Below, piece by piece: positions 32,207-39,991 of a stretch of 64,000 bases of DNA (its first letter is position 1; each line of letters starts with the position of its first letter). This stretch comes from Roseomonas elaeocarpi (lineage in GTDB: Bacteria > Pseudomonadota > Alphaproteobacteria > Acetobacterales > Acetobacteraceae), in assembly GCF_042433915.1 (NCBI RefSeq), contig NZ_JBHLUN010000015.1, forward strand, positions 124,001-188,000, read 5' to 3'. A program made the translations under genes and the position numbers. The notes under the pieces are model-generated. The model had not been told where the DNA came from and did no database searches. It saw nothing but the letters and a program-made list of their open reading frames with translations.

Positions 32207-33688
32207 ATGGCGGAGATGGTGCGACCCAGGGTCTGCGTCTGCCTGTCGGGGCAGATGCGCCGCTTCGAGGGCAGCTTCGGCTGGCTGCACCGCCTCCGTG
32301 CCGAGGCCGATGTGCAGGTCGTGGTGGCGACCTGGCGGGAGCGCGGCGCCAAGATCACCGGGCCCATGAATGCCAGCCGCCTCAACCTCGTGCTGCCGGC
32401 CGAGATCGGGCGCGTGCTGCCGGCGGAATGGAAGTCGGACCGCTTCTTCGAGGTTTTTCCCCGCCTGCGCCGGCTGATGATCGCGCGGGCCGAGGGCGGC
32501 GACATCACGCGCGAGGCGATCGAGCGCGAAACCGGCCCGGCGGAGATCCACGTCGAGGACGCTTTCCCCTTCGGCTTCTTCGAGAACCGTCAGCGTGATG
32601 CCGACGGCACGCCACAGGGTAGCGATCCCTATACGCTGCGGCAGTTCTACAAGGTGTTCCAGGCCGGTGTGATGAAGCGCAACCTAGAGCAGCGCGACGG
32701 CCGTCCCTTCGACGCGGTGATCCGGCTGCGGCCCGACAAGTCGCTGGGCATGGTGGAGCTGCCGACCCTGCTGGGCGCCGGGCCCGACGTGCTGTTCGCC
32801 GACCATTTCCGCGCCGGTGCCGCGGGCGACCAGCTGGCGGCCGGGTCCTCGGCGGCGCTGGACCGCTACGCCGGCTTCTTCACCCACGCCTTCGCGCGCG
32901 TCGCCGCCGGTGCCTGGCGTGAGGTGCATGTGGAGCTGCACGACTGGCTGGTGTCGCAGAACCTCAGCGTCCGGCCGATGCCGCACCAGCACGGGTTGAG
33001 CGCCGACGCGCTGCTGAGCACCGAGGAGGTGATGGCGGAGCTGCGCGAAAGCGCCGAGGGACCGGCCCCGCTCGGGCCCCAGGCCGCCTACGTGCTGCGC
33101 ACCCTGCAAGCGGACCGGGCTCTGCGCGGCGGCAACGCGGCGGGCGCGGCGGCGCTGGCAGCGCAGGGACTGGACGCCCCGCCCGGCATCGGGATGAGCG
33201 GCCGGCTGGTGGTGCTGGGCCGTGCCCTGGAGGGGGACGGGGATCGGCGTGCCGCCTTCCTGGCCGGCGTGCTCAGCCTCGTCGGGCAGTCGGCGAACTC
33301 GCTGATGTGGCAGGGTCCGGGCAATTCCAACGAAGAGCTGAACCTGATGTTCGACAACGCCGCGGCCGGCGCCCCGGGCTTCCTGCGCGTGGGTGCCGAT
33401 CACTGGGCGCTGGTGGAGGCCACCGCCGCGGCGCTGGCGAAGGAGGGCGGCGCGGCGGCGCTGCTGCGCCTGCTGGACGACGCGGGCTTCCGGGAGACGG
33501 TGCGCGCCACGCTGCGCGACGCGATGGAAAAGTCGGCGGTGCGCGGCGGTCTGCAGGTCCACCTCAGCCACCTGGCGGAGCGGGCGGGACTGCGCGTTGA
33601 GGCGGCGGAACGCTGCGAGGCCGCCGTCGCGCTGCTGCCGCATGACGGCGCGCTGCGGGCCCGGCTGGAGCAGTTGCGGGCCGCCTGA
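32207..33688 (+). CDS. Glycosyltransferase-like protein with helical C-terminal half
   Basis: 493-residue protein. The first 285 residues look like a GT-A type transferase: opening RPRVCVCLSGQMRRFEGSF, a middle region FDAVIRLRPDKSL, then DVLFADHF and GDQLAAGSSAALDRYAGFF. That order (RxRPD, short strand, GDQ-xAxGS) is seen in bacterial and plant proteins annotated as putative glycosyltransferases of the DUF7796 kind. Residues about 290-493 are Ala-rich helices that could be TPR-like. ATG 32207 has GGAG at 6-base spacing. No polysaccharide cluster is adjacent. The donor and acceptor are unknown. Confidence 0.6.
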   Translation: MAEMVRPRVCVCLSGQMRRFEGSFGWLHRLRAEADVQVVVATWRERGAKITGPMNASRLNLVLPAEIGRVLPAEWKSDRFFEVFPRLRRLMIARAEGGDITREAIERETGPAEIHVEDAFPFGFFENRQRDADGTPQGSDPYTLRQFYKVFQAGVMKRNLEQRDGRPFDAVIRLRPDKSLGMVELPTLLGAGPDVLFADHFRAGAAGDQLAAGSSAALDRYAGFFTHAFARVAAGAWREVHVELHDWLVSQNLSVRPMPHQHGLSADALLSTEEVMAELRESAEGPAPLGPQAAYVLRTLQADRALRGGNAAGAAALAAQGLDAPPGIGMSGRLVVLGRALEGDGDRRAAFLAGVLSLVGQSANSLMWQGPGNSNEELNLMFDNAAAGAPGFLRVGADHWALVEATAAALAKEGGAAALLRLLDDAGFRETVRATLRDAMEKSAVRGGLQVHLSHLAERAGLRVEAAERCEAAVALLPHDGALRARLEQLRAA

Positions 33689-33692
33689 CGCT

Positions 33693-35306
33693 TCAGCCCT
33701 GGATGGTGGCCAGGGCTTCCGCCGTGTCGAAGTCGCGCAGTACGCCGTCATCCGCCGTGTTCACCGTGGCCAGGCGCGGCGCGTGGCGGGTGAGCAGCGC
33801 GCGGGCGCCCTTGTCGCCCGCGAGTTCCAGGATTTCGGGGAAGAACTCCCGCCCCCAGAGCACCGGATTGCCGGGCTGCCCCTCATGCACCGGCTGCACG
33901 GCGGCACGGCCGGCCGCCGGGTCGAAGGCTCCGATCAGCCGGTCCAGGGTTTCCGCCGACACCAACGGCATGTCGCCCAGGCAGATCAGCGCGCCCTCTA
34001 CCTCGTCGGGCAGGGCTGCGACGCCGGCGCGCAGCGAGGCCGCGAGGCCTTCGGCGTAGTCGGGCGCGTGAACGAAGCGGATTGCCCGTCCGTCCAGCGT
34101 CGCCGCGACCCGCTCATGCTCGTGGCCGGTGACCACGATCACCTCCGTTGCCCGGCTGGCCAGGACGTTGTCGACCACCCGCGCCACCATGGTCCGGCCC
34201 GCGTCGTCCTCGGCCAGCAGCTTGTTCACCGGCCCCATCCGGCGCGACAGCCCGGCCGCCAGCACCACGGCGGCCACGCGATGCCGGCCAGGTGGGGCGG
34301 CGGTGGCGCGGGCGCGGGGCAGGGGGCGCGTCTCGATCTCGGTCAGCAGCCCGCCCGCGCCCATGCGCTGGATGTCGCGCCCCGTGACCGGCACGTCGGC
34401 CACGATCCGCTGCAACACCCAGTCGAAGCCGTTCAGCTTGGGGCTGCGGGCGCAGCCCGGCAGCACCAGCGCCGGCAGCCGGCCGATGCTGCCGAGGCAC
34501 AGGAGGTTTCCCGGGTCCACCGGCATGCCGAAATGCGCGATCTCGCCGCCGGCGCGCACGATCCCGGCGGGGCCGACATCGCGCCGGTCCACCACGGCGG
34601 AAGCGCCGATTACCATCAGCAGCCCGGCCCCGGCCTCGTGCAGCCGCAGCAGCGCCGCGGCGATCTCGCCTTCGTCGTGCTCCACGGTTTCCGCCGGCAG
34701 CAGCGTGGCGCCCAGCGTTTCGACCCGCGCCCGCGTGGCCTCCTCCGTCTTGGCGAGGACGCTGCTCTTCATCCCTGGCAGCCGGCTCATCACCAGGCCG
34801 GCGCGCAGGGGGCGGAAGGGGTGCAGCGACAGCGCGTGGGCGGAGCGCGCCAGGGCCTCGGCCTCGGCCAGCACGGCGGCCGGCACGGCGAAGGGAATGA
34901 CCTTGATCGTGGCCACCATGTCGGCCTGCGCCACGGGGGCGTAGGCGGGCAGCGTCGCCAGGGTCAGGCTTTCGTCGAGGCTGTTGAGCCGGTCGATCAG
35001 CGCGACGTCGAGCGACAGCAGCCCGGCGGCTTCGGCGAACAGGTTGACCCGCCCGGTCGCGGCGGCGGAGCGGGTGAGCCCGGGCCGCATCAGCGCGGCG
35101 GCCAGGCGGTCCGCGGCCTCGTCCTCGGCGACGTCGCCCGGCTCCAGCCGCGCCGCGATCACCTCGCGGTAGCCGGCGTCCCGCAGCGCCTGCACCGCGG
35201 CGGCGTCGAGCCTGGAGCCCTTCTTGATCACGCCGGTCGCCAGGCGCCGCGTATGGGCGAGAACCGTGCCCTCGGCTTCCGCGATCGGGACGCTGCCGAA
35301 GATCAC
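33693..35306 (-). CDS. Molybdopterin-binding (MoeA-like) / MocA-type nucleotidyltransferase fusion
   Basis: 537-residue two-domain protein. Residues 1-345 resemble the MoeA/MoCF molybdopterin-binding region (GSVPIAEAEGTVLAHT at the start; MVIGASAVVDRRDVGPAGIV; LPALVLPGCARSPKLN). Residues about 345-537 are a MobA/MocA-type NTP transferase (VAAVVLAAGLSRRMGPVNKLL, LICLGDMPLVSAETLDRLI). MocA makes molybdopterin cytosine dinucleotide for xanthine-dehydrogenase-family enzymes. The usual GGSS of MoeA is GASA here. It is the last gene of the cox-type accessory operon; its ATG overlaps the XdhC stop (ATGA). Confidence 0.85.
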   Translation of the reverse strand: MIFGSVPIAEAEGTVLAHTRRLATGVIKKGSRLDAAAVQALRDAGYREVIAARLEPGDVAEDEAADRLAAALMRPGLTRSAAATGRVNLFAEAAGLLSLDVALIDRLNSLDESLTLATLPAYAPVAQADMVATIKVIPFAVPAAVLAEAEALARSAHALSLHPFRPLRAGLVMSRLPGMKSSVLAKTEEATRARVETLGATLLPAETVEHDEGEIAAALLRLHEAGAGLLMVIGASAVVDRRDVGPAGIVRAGGEIAHFGMPVDPGNLLCLGSIGRLPALVLPGCARSPKLNGFDWVLQRIVADVPVTGRDIQRMGAGGLLTEIETRPLPRARATAAPPGRHRVAAVVLAAGLSRRMGPVNKLLAEDDAGRTMVARVVDNVLASRATEVIVVTGHEHERVAATLDGRAIRFVHAPDYAEGLAASLRAGVAALPDEVEGALICLGDMPLVSAETLDRLIGAFDPAAGRAAVQPVHEGQPGNPVLWGREFFPEILELAGDKGARALLTRHAPRLATVNTADDGVLRDFDTAEALATIQG

Positions 35307-35998
35307 GCGCGCCGGCCGAGCGCGCTGCCGCGGCGGACCGCCACGATCTCGGCCATGATCGAGAGGGCGATCTCGGGCGCGGTCACCGCCGCGATGTCGA
35401 GCCCGACGGGGGCCTTGATCCGTGCGATGGCCTCGTCACCGTGGCCGATCTCGCGCAGTCGGTCGACGCGCTTGGCGTGGGTGCGGCGGCTGCCCAGCGC
35501 GCCGACGTAGAAGGCCGGGGAGCGGATCGCGGCGTCGAGGGCCGGGTCGTCCAGCTTCGGGTCGTGGGTCAGCGTCACCACGGCGGTGCGGGTGTCTGGG
35601 CGCAGCGCCTCCATCGCCTCATCCGGCCAGTCGCCGACCAGCGTCGCCCCCTCGGCGAAGCGTTCCTCGGTGGCGAAGGCTCGCCGCGGGTCCACCACCG
35701 TGACCGCGTAGCCTGCGGCGGCGGCGATCGGCACCAGCGCCTGCGCGATGTGGACGGCGCCCACCACGAGGAGGCGCAGCGGCGGGTTGTGCGGGTGGAT
35801 AAACCAGGTGTCCTCCTCCAGCGTCACCTGCGCGGCCTTGTCGGCCTCCAGCGCGGCGCGCGCGGCCTCGGCCAGCGGTTCGGGCACGGCGTCGCCGGGG
35901 AAGAGATGCTGGGCGCCGTCGGGCAGGCGCGTCAGCAGGGCCACCGGCTCCGCCGCGGCCTGGGCCACCCGCAGGCGTTCGAAGACGGCAGCCTTCAC
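35303..35998 (-). CDS. XdhC family protein, C-terminal Rossmann domain
   Basis: 231-residue protein carrying the XdhC Rossmann domain: LRLLVVGAVHIAQALVPIA (nucleotide-binding loop), VTVVDPRRAFATEERF, VTLTHDPKLDDPAL, and the hallmark FYVGALGSRRTHAKRVDRL. XdhC proteins protect, sulfurate and insert the molybdenum cofactor into xanthine-dehydrogenase-type enzymes. In many bacteria one protein has both XdhC domains; here the N-terminal domain is a separate upstream gene. The GTG start (35998) overlaps the stop of that gene (GTGA). Confidence 0.88.
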   Translation of the reverse strand: MKAAVFERLRVAQAAAEPVALLTRLPDGAQHLFPGDAVPEPLAEAARAALEADKAAQVTLEEDTWFIHPHNPPLRLLVVGAVHIAQALVPIAAAAGYAVTVVDPRRAFATEERFAEGATLVGDWPDEAMEALRPDTRTAVVTLTHDPKLDDPALDAAIRSPAFYVGALGSRRTHAKRVDRLREIGHGDEAIARIKAPVGLDIAAVTAPEIALSIMAEIVAVRRGSALGRRA

Positions 35999-36315
35999 GC
36001 GAGCTTCTCCACGAAAACCTTCAGCTTGCCGCCGCAGGCCAGGCCGACCTCCCAGGCACGCTCGTCGGAGATGCCGAAATCCAGGAGCTGCGGCGCGCCG
36101 GTGCGCATCGTCTGCTGCGCCACGTCGGCCACCGCGCCCTCGATGCAGCCGCCGGACACCGAGCCCGCCAGCCGCCCCGAGGCCGTCACCGCCAGCCGCG
36201 ACCCGGCCGGGCGCGGCGAGGAGCCCCAGGTTTCCACCACCGTGGCCAGCGCCACGGTCTCGCCCTCGTGCCGCCAGCGGTCGGCGGTGGCGAGGATGTC
36301 TTCGCTGTCGCTCAT
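35995..36315 (-). CDS. XdhC/CoxI family protein, N-terminal domain
   Basis: 106-residue XdhC_CoxI domain protein: VALATVVETWGSSPRPAGSR, then GSVSGGCIEGAVADVAQ with the conserved cysteine, and FGISDERAWEVGLACGGKL with the second cysteine. These are the family's cofactor-handling motifs. It works with the Rossmann-domain partner encoded next. The start overlaps the coxE stop by four bases. Confidence 0.9.
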   Translation of the reverse strand: MSDSEDILATADRWRHEGETVALATVVETWGSSPRPAGSRLAVTASGRLAGSVSGGCIEGAVADVAQQTMRTGAPQLLDFGISDERAWEVGLACGGKLKVFVEKLA

Positions 36316-37529
36316 CGGGTCTTCCCCGCCCCACGCGCGTCGGACAGGGTCTCGATCAGCGCGCGGAGGCTGTTGAGGTTGTGCACGGGCCGGTGCTCAT
36401 GAACGTGCGGCAGCAGCGCCCGCACCCCTCCGGACTTGGGCTGGAAGCCGCTGTAGCGCAACAGGGGGTTCAGCCAGATCAGCCGCCGGCAGGAGCGCGC
36501 CAGGCGCTCCGCCGCCTCGGCCAGCCCGGCGCCGCCGGAACGGTCGAGCCCGTCGGTGATCAGCAGCACCACCGCGCCCTGGGTCAGCACGCGCCGCGCC
36601 CAAAGGCGGTTGAACTCCGCGATGGCGTCGCCGATGCGCGTGCCGCCCGACCAGTCCGGCACGGCGCGGCCCACGAGGTCGAAGGCCACGTCCGGATCGC
36701 GCTGGCGCAGTTGCCGCGTCACGTTGGTGAGCCGCGTGCCGAACAGGAAGGTGTGCACGCGCTCCCGATCCTGGGTCACGGCGTGAAGGAAATGCACCAG
36801 CACCTGCGCGTAGCGGGCCATGGAGCCGGAAATATCGCAGATCACCACCAGCGGCGGCGGCTTCTCCACGCGGGCGCTGCGCTGGATCGTGGCCAGCTCG
36901 CCGCCCTGGCGCAGGCTTTCGCGCACGGTGGCGGGCAGGTCGAAGCGAGGTCCGTGCGGGGCGGGGCGGAAGCGGCGCGTCGGCCGGGCAGCCAGCGGCA
37001 GCGACAGGCGGCGGATCTCGCGCCGGGCGTCGCGGATTTCCTCCGCGCCCATGCTCTCGAAATCCATGGCGCCCAGGCGTTCGGCGGCGCTGACGGAAAC
37101 GGCGGTGTCGCTGCGCTGCCGCTCACCCTGTGGGTCGGAGGCGGAAGGCTGGTTCGCGAGCAGCGCTTCCGCCAGCCGGCGGGCGCCGGGCTGCCGGGGG
37201 GCCGTTTCCCCAGGCGCGGGCGCTTCGCCGCCGGGCGGGGCGGGCGGGCGCCACCAGAGGTCGAAGGCGCCGTCGAAGATGTCCTGCCCTTCGCGCGCAT
37301 GGAGCAGCGTGGCGCGCAGGGCGTCGCGGGTGGTGTCGCGGTCGGCGACGCCGGTCAGGCGGAGGGCTGCGGCGGCCGCCAGGCTTTCGGCCGGGCCGAC
37401 GGGCAGGCCGGCGCGACGCAGGAAGCGGGTGAAGCCCAGGAGGTTGTCGGCGAAAGCGCCGCGGGGATTGTCCGCGAAAGCGCCGTCCGCCGCGGCCTCC
37501 GCCGGGGCAGCAGCGTCAGGCAAGGGCAT
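36312..37529 (-). CDS. coxE: VWA domain-containing protein, CoxE family
   Basis: 405-residue CoxE protein. The N-terminal part begins FADNLLGFTRFLRRAGLPVG, as in CoxE. The C-terminal von Willebrand A domain has the MIDAS motif CDISGSM (DxSxS), plus SGGTRIGDAIAEFN and LLITDGLDRSGGAG. CoxE partners with the MoxR ATPase CoxD in maturation of the [CuSMoO2] site of CO dehydrogenase and in related enzymes. Its start overlaps the end of coxD by 14 bases. The first 30 residues contain a duplicated FADNPRG/FADNLLG segment, so the true start could be slightly downstream. Confidence 0.9.
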   Translation of the reverse strand: MPLPDAAAPAEAAADGAFADNPRGAFADNLLGFTRFLRRAGLPVGPAESLAAAAALRLTGVADRDTTRDALRATLLHAREGQDIFDGAFDLWWRPPAPPGGEAPAPGETAPRQPGARRLAEALLANQPSASDPQGERQRSDTAVSVSAAERLGAMDFESMGAEEIRDARREIRRLSLPLAARPTRRFRPAPHGPRFDLPATVRESLRQGGELATIQRSARVEKPPPLVVICDISGSMARYAQVLVHFLHAVTQDRERVHTFLFGTRLTNVTRQLRQRDPDVAFDLVGRAVPDWSGGTRIGDAIAEFNRLWARRVLTQGAVVLLITDGLDRSGGAGLAEAAERLARSCRRLIWLNPLLRYSGFQPKSGGVRALLPHVHEHRPVHNLNSLRALIETLSDARGAGKTR

Positions 37530-38424
37530 CCTGGCGGGCCTCGGCGATCAGGCGCTCAGCCTCGGCACCGCGCAGCCGGCCGATGTCGTCCTGGTACTTC
37601 AGCAGCACGCCGAGCGTGTCGTCCACCACGCCCGGCTCCAGCCGCCCGGCATCCAGCGCCGCCAGCGCCCGGGCCCAGTCGATCGTTTCGGCGACCCCCG
37701 GCAGCTTGAACCATTCGCCGCCGGCGCGCAGCCGCTGCACGAAAGCCACCACCTCGGCCGAGAGCGTCGCGGCGAGACCGGGGGCGCGGGTGTCCAGGAT
37801 CAGGCGTTCGCGCGCCGCATCGGGGTAGTCCACCCAGTGGTACAGGCAGCGGCGGCGGATCGCGTCGTGGACCTCGCGCGTGCGGTTGGAGGTGATCACC
37901 ACCACCGGCGGCACTTCGGCCCGGATGGTGCCGAGCTCGGGCACGGTGATCTGGTTGTCGGCCAGGATCTCCAGCAGGAAGGCCTCGAAGGGCTCGTCGG
38001 CGCGGTCGAGCTCGTCGATCAGCAGCACGGCCGGGCTGCCGCCCAGCGCCGAGAGCAGCGGCCGTTCCTGCAGGAAGCGGCGGTCATACAGGCCGCGCTC
38101 CAGCGCCGCGCGGTCGGCGGCTTCGCCGCTGGCCTCGGCCAGGCGGATCGCCATCAGCTGCCGCGCATGGTCCCACTCGTAGGCCGCGGCGTTGAGGTCG
38201 AGGCCGTCGTAGCATTGCAGCCGAACCAGCCGGCGCCCGAGCCGGGCTGCCAGGACCTTGGCGATCTCGGTCTTGCCGGTGCCGGGCTCGCCCTCGAGGA
38301 AGAGAGGACGGCCCATGTGCAGGGCAAGGTGGACCGCCGTGGCCAGCGCCCCGTCCGCGATGTAGCCGCCCTCCGCCAGGAGCTGCCGGGTCGCGGCGAC
38401 GTCGCGGGGCAGGGAGTCCGTCAT
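37516..38424 (-). CDS. coxD: MoxR-family AAA+ ATPase, CoxD type
   Basis: 302-residue MoxR AAA+ chaperone ATPase: Walker A LEGEPGTGKTEIAKVLA, the MoxR stretch RLQCYDGLDLNAAAYEWDHA, Walker B AVLLIDELDRADEPFEA, sensor 1 VVVITSNRTREVHDA, and the arginine segment RRRCLYHWVDYP. In Oligotropha (Afipia) carboxidovorans CoxD performs sulfuration chemistry at the CO dehydrogenase active site. The ATG at 38424 lies two bases after the coxG stop (TGAGGATG). Confidence 0.92.
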   Translation of the reverse strand: MTDSLPRDVAATRQLLAEGGYIADGALATAVHLALHMGRPLFLEGEPGTGKTEIAKVLAARLGRRLVRLQCYDGLDLNAAAYEWDHARQLMAIRLAEASGEAADRAALERGLYDRRFLQERPLLSALGGSPAVLLIDELDRADEPFEAFLLEILADNQITVPELGTIRAEVPPVVVITSNRTREVHDAIRRRCLYHWVDYPDAARERLILDTRAPGLAATLSAEVVAFVQRLRAGGEWFKLPGVAETIDWARALAALDAGRLEPGVVDDTLGVLLKYQDDIGRLRGAEAERLIAEARQDALA

Positions 38425-38426
38425 CC

Positions 38427-39131
38427 TCAGCCGACGAACAGCAGGAAGATGACGAAGAGCCACACCACGAGCCCGCCCCAGAAGATGACGCTCTGACCGC
38501 CGAGGTTGCGCGGGATGCGGTCGATCAACCCGGCGATGCCGCGGCCGGCGCCGGCCACCGCCTGAACCTCCGGCGTCATGCCGGACACGGGCGCGGCGCT
38601 GTCGCGTTCCACCGGCGCCGCCGGCGCGGCGGCGGGGCTTCCGGCCGTGGCAGCCGGCGCGGCGGGGGAGGTCTGGGCGGGCTCCTCCGGCGCGCTCACC
38701 TGCTTGGCGAAGCGGTCGAAGAACTGGTCGGCCATCTGCTTGGCGGTGCTGTCGATCAGCCGGCCGCCGAGCTGGGCCATCTTGCCGCCGACCTGCGCCT
38801 TGACGTCGTAGCGCAGCAGCGTGGCGGCCGGGCCGAGCTCGTCCAGCGCCACGTCGGCGCCGCCCTTGGCAAAGCCCATGGCGCCGCCGTTGCCCTCGCC
38901 GCTGATGGTGTAGGACTGGGGCGGGTTGAGGTTGGTCAGCGCCACGCGGCCGCTGAACTTCGCGGCCATCGGGCCAAGGCGGATCGCGACGCGGGCGATG
39001 AAGTTGCCCTCGGGGGTGCGCTCGATGCTTTCGCAGCCGGGAATGGCGGTCTTGAGCATCTCGGGGTCGTTCAGCGCATCCCAGACGCGCTGCCGGGAGG
39101 CCTCGATGCGCCTTTCACCGGTCATTTCCAT
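38427..39131 (-). CDS. coxG: CoxG family SRPBCC-domain protein with C-terminal membrane anchor
   Basis: 234-residue protein. Residues 1-150 form the CoxG START/SRPBCC domain (VWDALNDPEMLKTAIPGCES; ARVAIRLGPMAAKFSGRV; KGGADVALDEL; LGGRLIDSTAKQMADQFFDR). A Pro/Ala-rich linker follows, and a C-terminal transmembrane helix (VIFWGGLVVWLFVIFLLFVG). CoxG recruits CO dehydrogenase to the membrane, linking it to quinone reduction. It is the first gene of the operon. Its 5' flank (291 bases to the divergent DUF192 gene) holds a 13-bp tandem repeat. Confidence 0.92.
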   Translation of the reverse strand: MEMTGERRIEASRQRVWDALNDPEMLKTAIPGCESIERTPEGNFIARVAIRLGPMAAKFSGRVALTNLNPPQSYTISGEGNGGAMGFAKGGADVALDELGPAATLLRYDVKAQVGGKMAQLGGRLIDSTAKQMADQFFDRFAKQVSAPEEPAQTSPAAPAATAGSPAAAPAAPVERDSAAPVSGMTPEVQAVAGAGRGIAGLIDRIPRNLGGQSVIFWGGLVVWLFVIFLLFVG

Positions 39132-39357
39132 TCGGACGGTCCTTCACGACGCCAAAAACAAGATTCGGCCGCAGCCTAGGTGCTGCCGTCGAGGCAGGAA
39201 AGGCCACCAGGCACGGCGCTCCCCCGCGGCGGCCGCGTGAGGGCACGCGCCCGATCTCCGCCCAACGCCCACCTGCGGCTCAACCGATGCCCAACCGGGG
39301 GCCCGTTGTGGTTGCCCCGGCGCGGCGCTAGACCCGGCGCTGCCGGAACGCCACCTC

Positions 39358-39409
39358 GATCCCGTTGGCCGATCCCGTCGGCCAGCCCCGTTGGCCGACC
39401 CAGTCGGAA
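39358..39409. repeat. 13-bp tandem repeat upstream of the DUF192 gene
   Basis: Four units: GATCCCGTTGGCC, GATCCCGTCGGCC, AGCCCCGTTGGCC and GACCCAGTCGGAA. It lies in the spacer between divergent coxG and the DUF192 gene and ends 13 bases before the DUF192 start. The last unit runs into the AAAGGA ribosome-binding site. Confidence 0.75.
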
Positions 39410-39422
39410 AGGACCCAGACAG

Positions 39423-39899
39423 TTGATCCAACGCCGCGCCTTGCTCCTGTCCACCCTGCTCGCCACGGCGGCCCTGCCGGCGCTGGCCCAGGAAGGCCCG
39501 CAGCCGCGCTTGCCGACCGAGCCGCTGACCATCATCACCCGCGACGGCAAGCGCCACGACTTCAACGTCGAGATGGCGCTGGAAACCGAGCAGCAGCGCG
39601 TGGGGCTGATGTACCGTCAGCGCGTGCGCCCGGATGAGGGGATGCTGTTCGACTGGAACCGCCCGCGCGACGCCGCCATGTGGATGAAGAACACGGTCAC
39701 CTCGCTGGACATGATCTTCATCTCGCAGGATGGGCGGATCAGCCACATCGCGGAAAACACCGTGCCGCGCAGCCTGGCGATCATCTCCAGCAACGGCCCG
39801 GCGCGCGCCACGCTGGAAGTTGCGGCCGGCACCGCGGCGCGGCTCGGCCTGCGCGTGGGCGACAAGGTCGAGCAGCGGATCTTCAACAACGCCGGCTGA
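39423..39899 (+). CDS. DUF192 domain-containing exported protein
   Basis: 158-residue secreted protein. A signal peptide (QRRALLLSTLLATAALPALAQ) precedes a DUF192 domain with its typical marks: ETEQQRVGLMYRQRVRPDEG, MLFDW, AAMWMKNTVTSLDMIFI, ENTVP and VLEVAAG-like TLEVAAGTAARLGLRVGD. The function of the family is unknown. The start is TTG 39423, nine bases after AAAGGA; the next ATG lies inside the domain, so it cannot be the start. Short repeat arrays flank the gene on both sides. Confidence 0.87.
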   Translation: MIQRRALLLSTLLATAALPALAQEGPQPRLPTEPLTIITRDGKRHDFNVEMALETEQQRVGLMYRQRVRPDEGMLFDWNRPRDAAMWMKNTVTSLDMIFISQDGRISHIAENTVPRSLAIISSNGPARATLEVAAGTAARLGLRVGDKVEQRIFNNAG

Positions 39900-39915
39900 G
39901 GGGCGGATTTCCGGG

Positions 39916-39991
39916 GGCTCGGGTTCCCGAGGTTCGAGTTCCCCAGGTCGATGTCCCCAAGGCTTAGGTCCCCTGGGGCTCAGTCCGCCGA
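39916..39991. repeat. 15-bp degenerate tandem repeat between DUF192 and MBL-fold genes
   Basis: Head-to-tail units: GGCTCGGGTTCCCGA, GGTTCGAGTTCCCCA, GGTCGATGTCCCCAA, GGCTTAGGTCCCCTG, and a 16-base GGGCTCAGTCCGCCGA. The array extends over the last codons of the convergent MBL-fold gene (stop at 39980). Confidence 0.65.
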
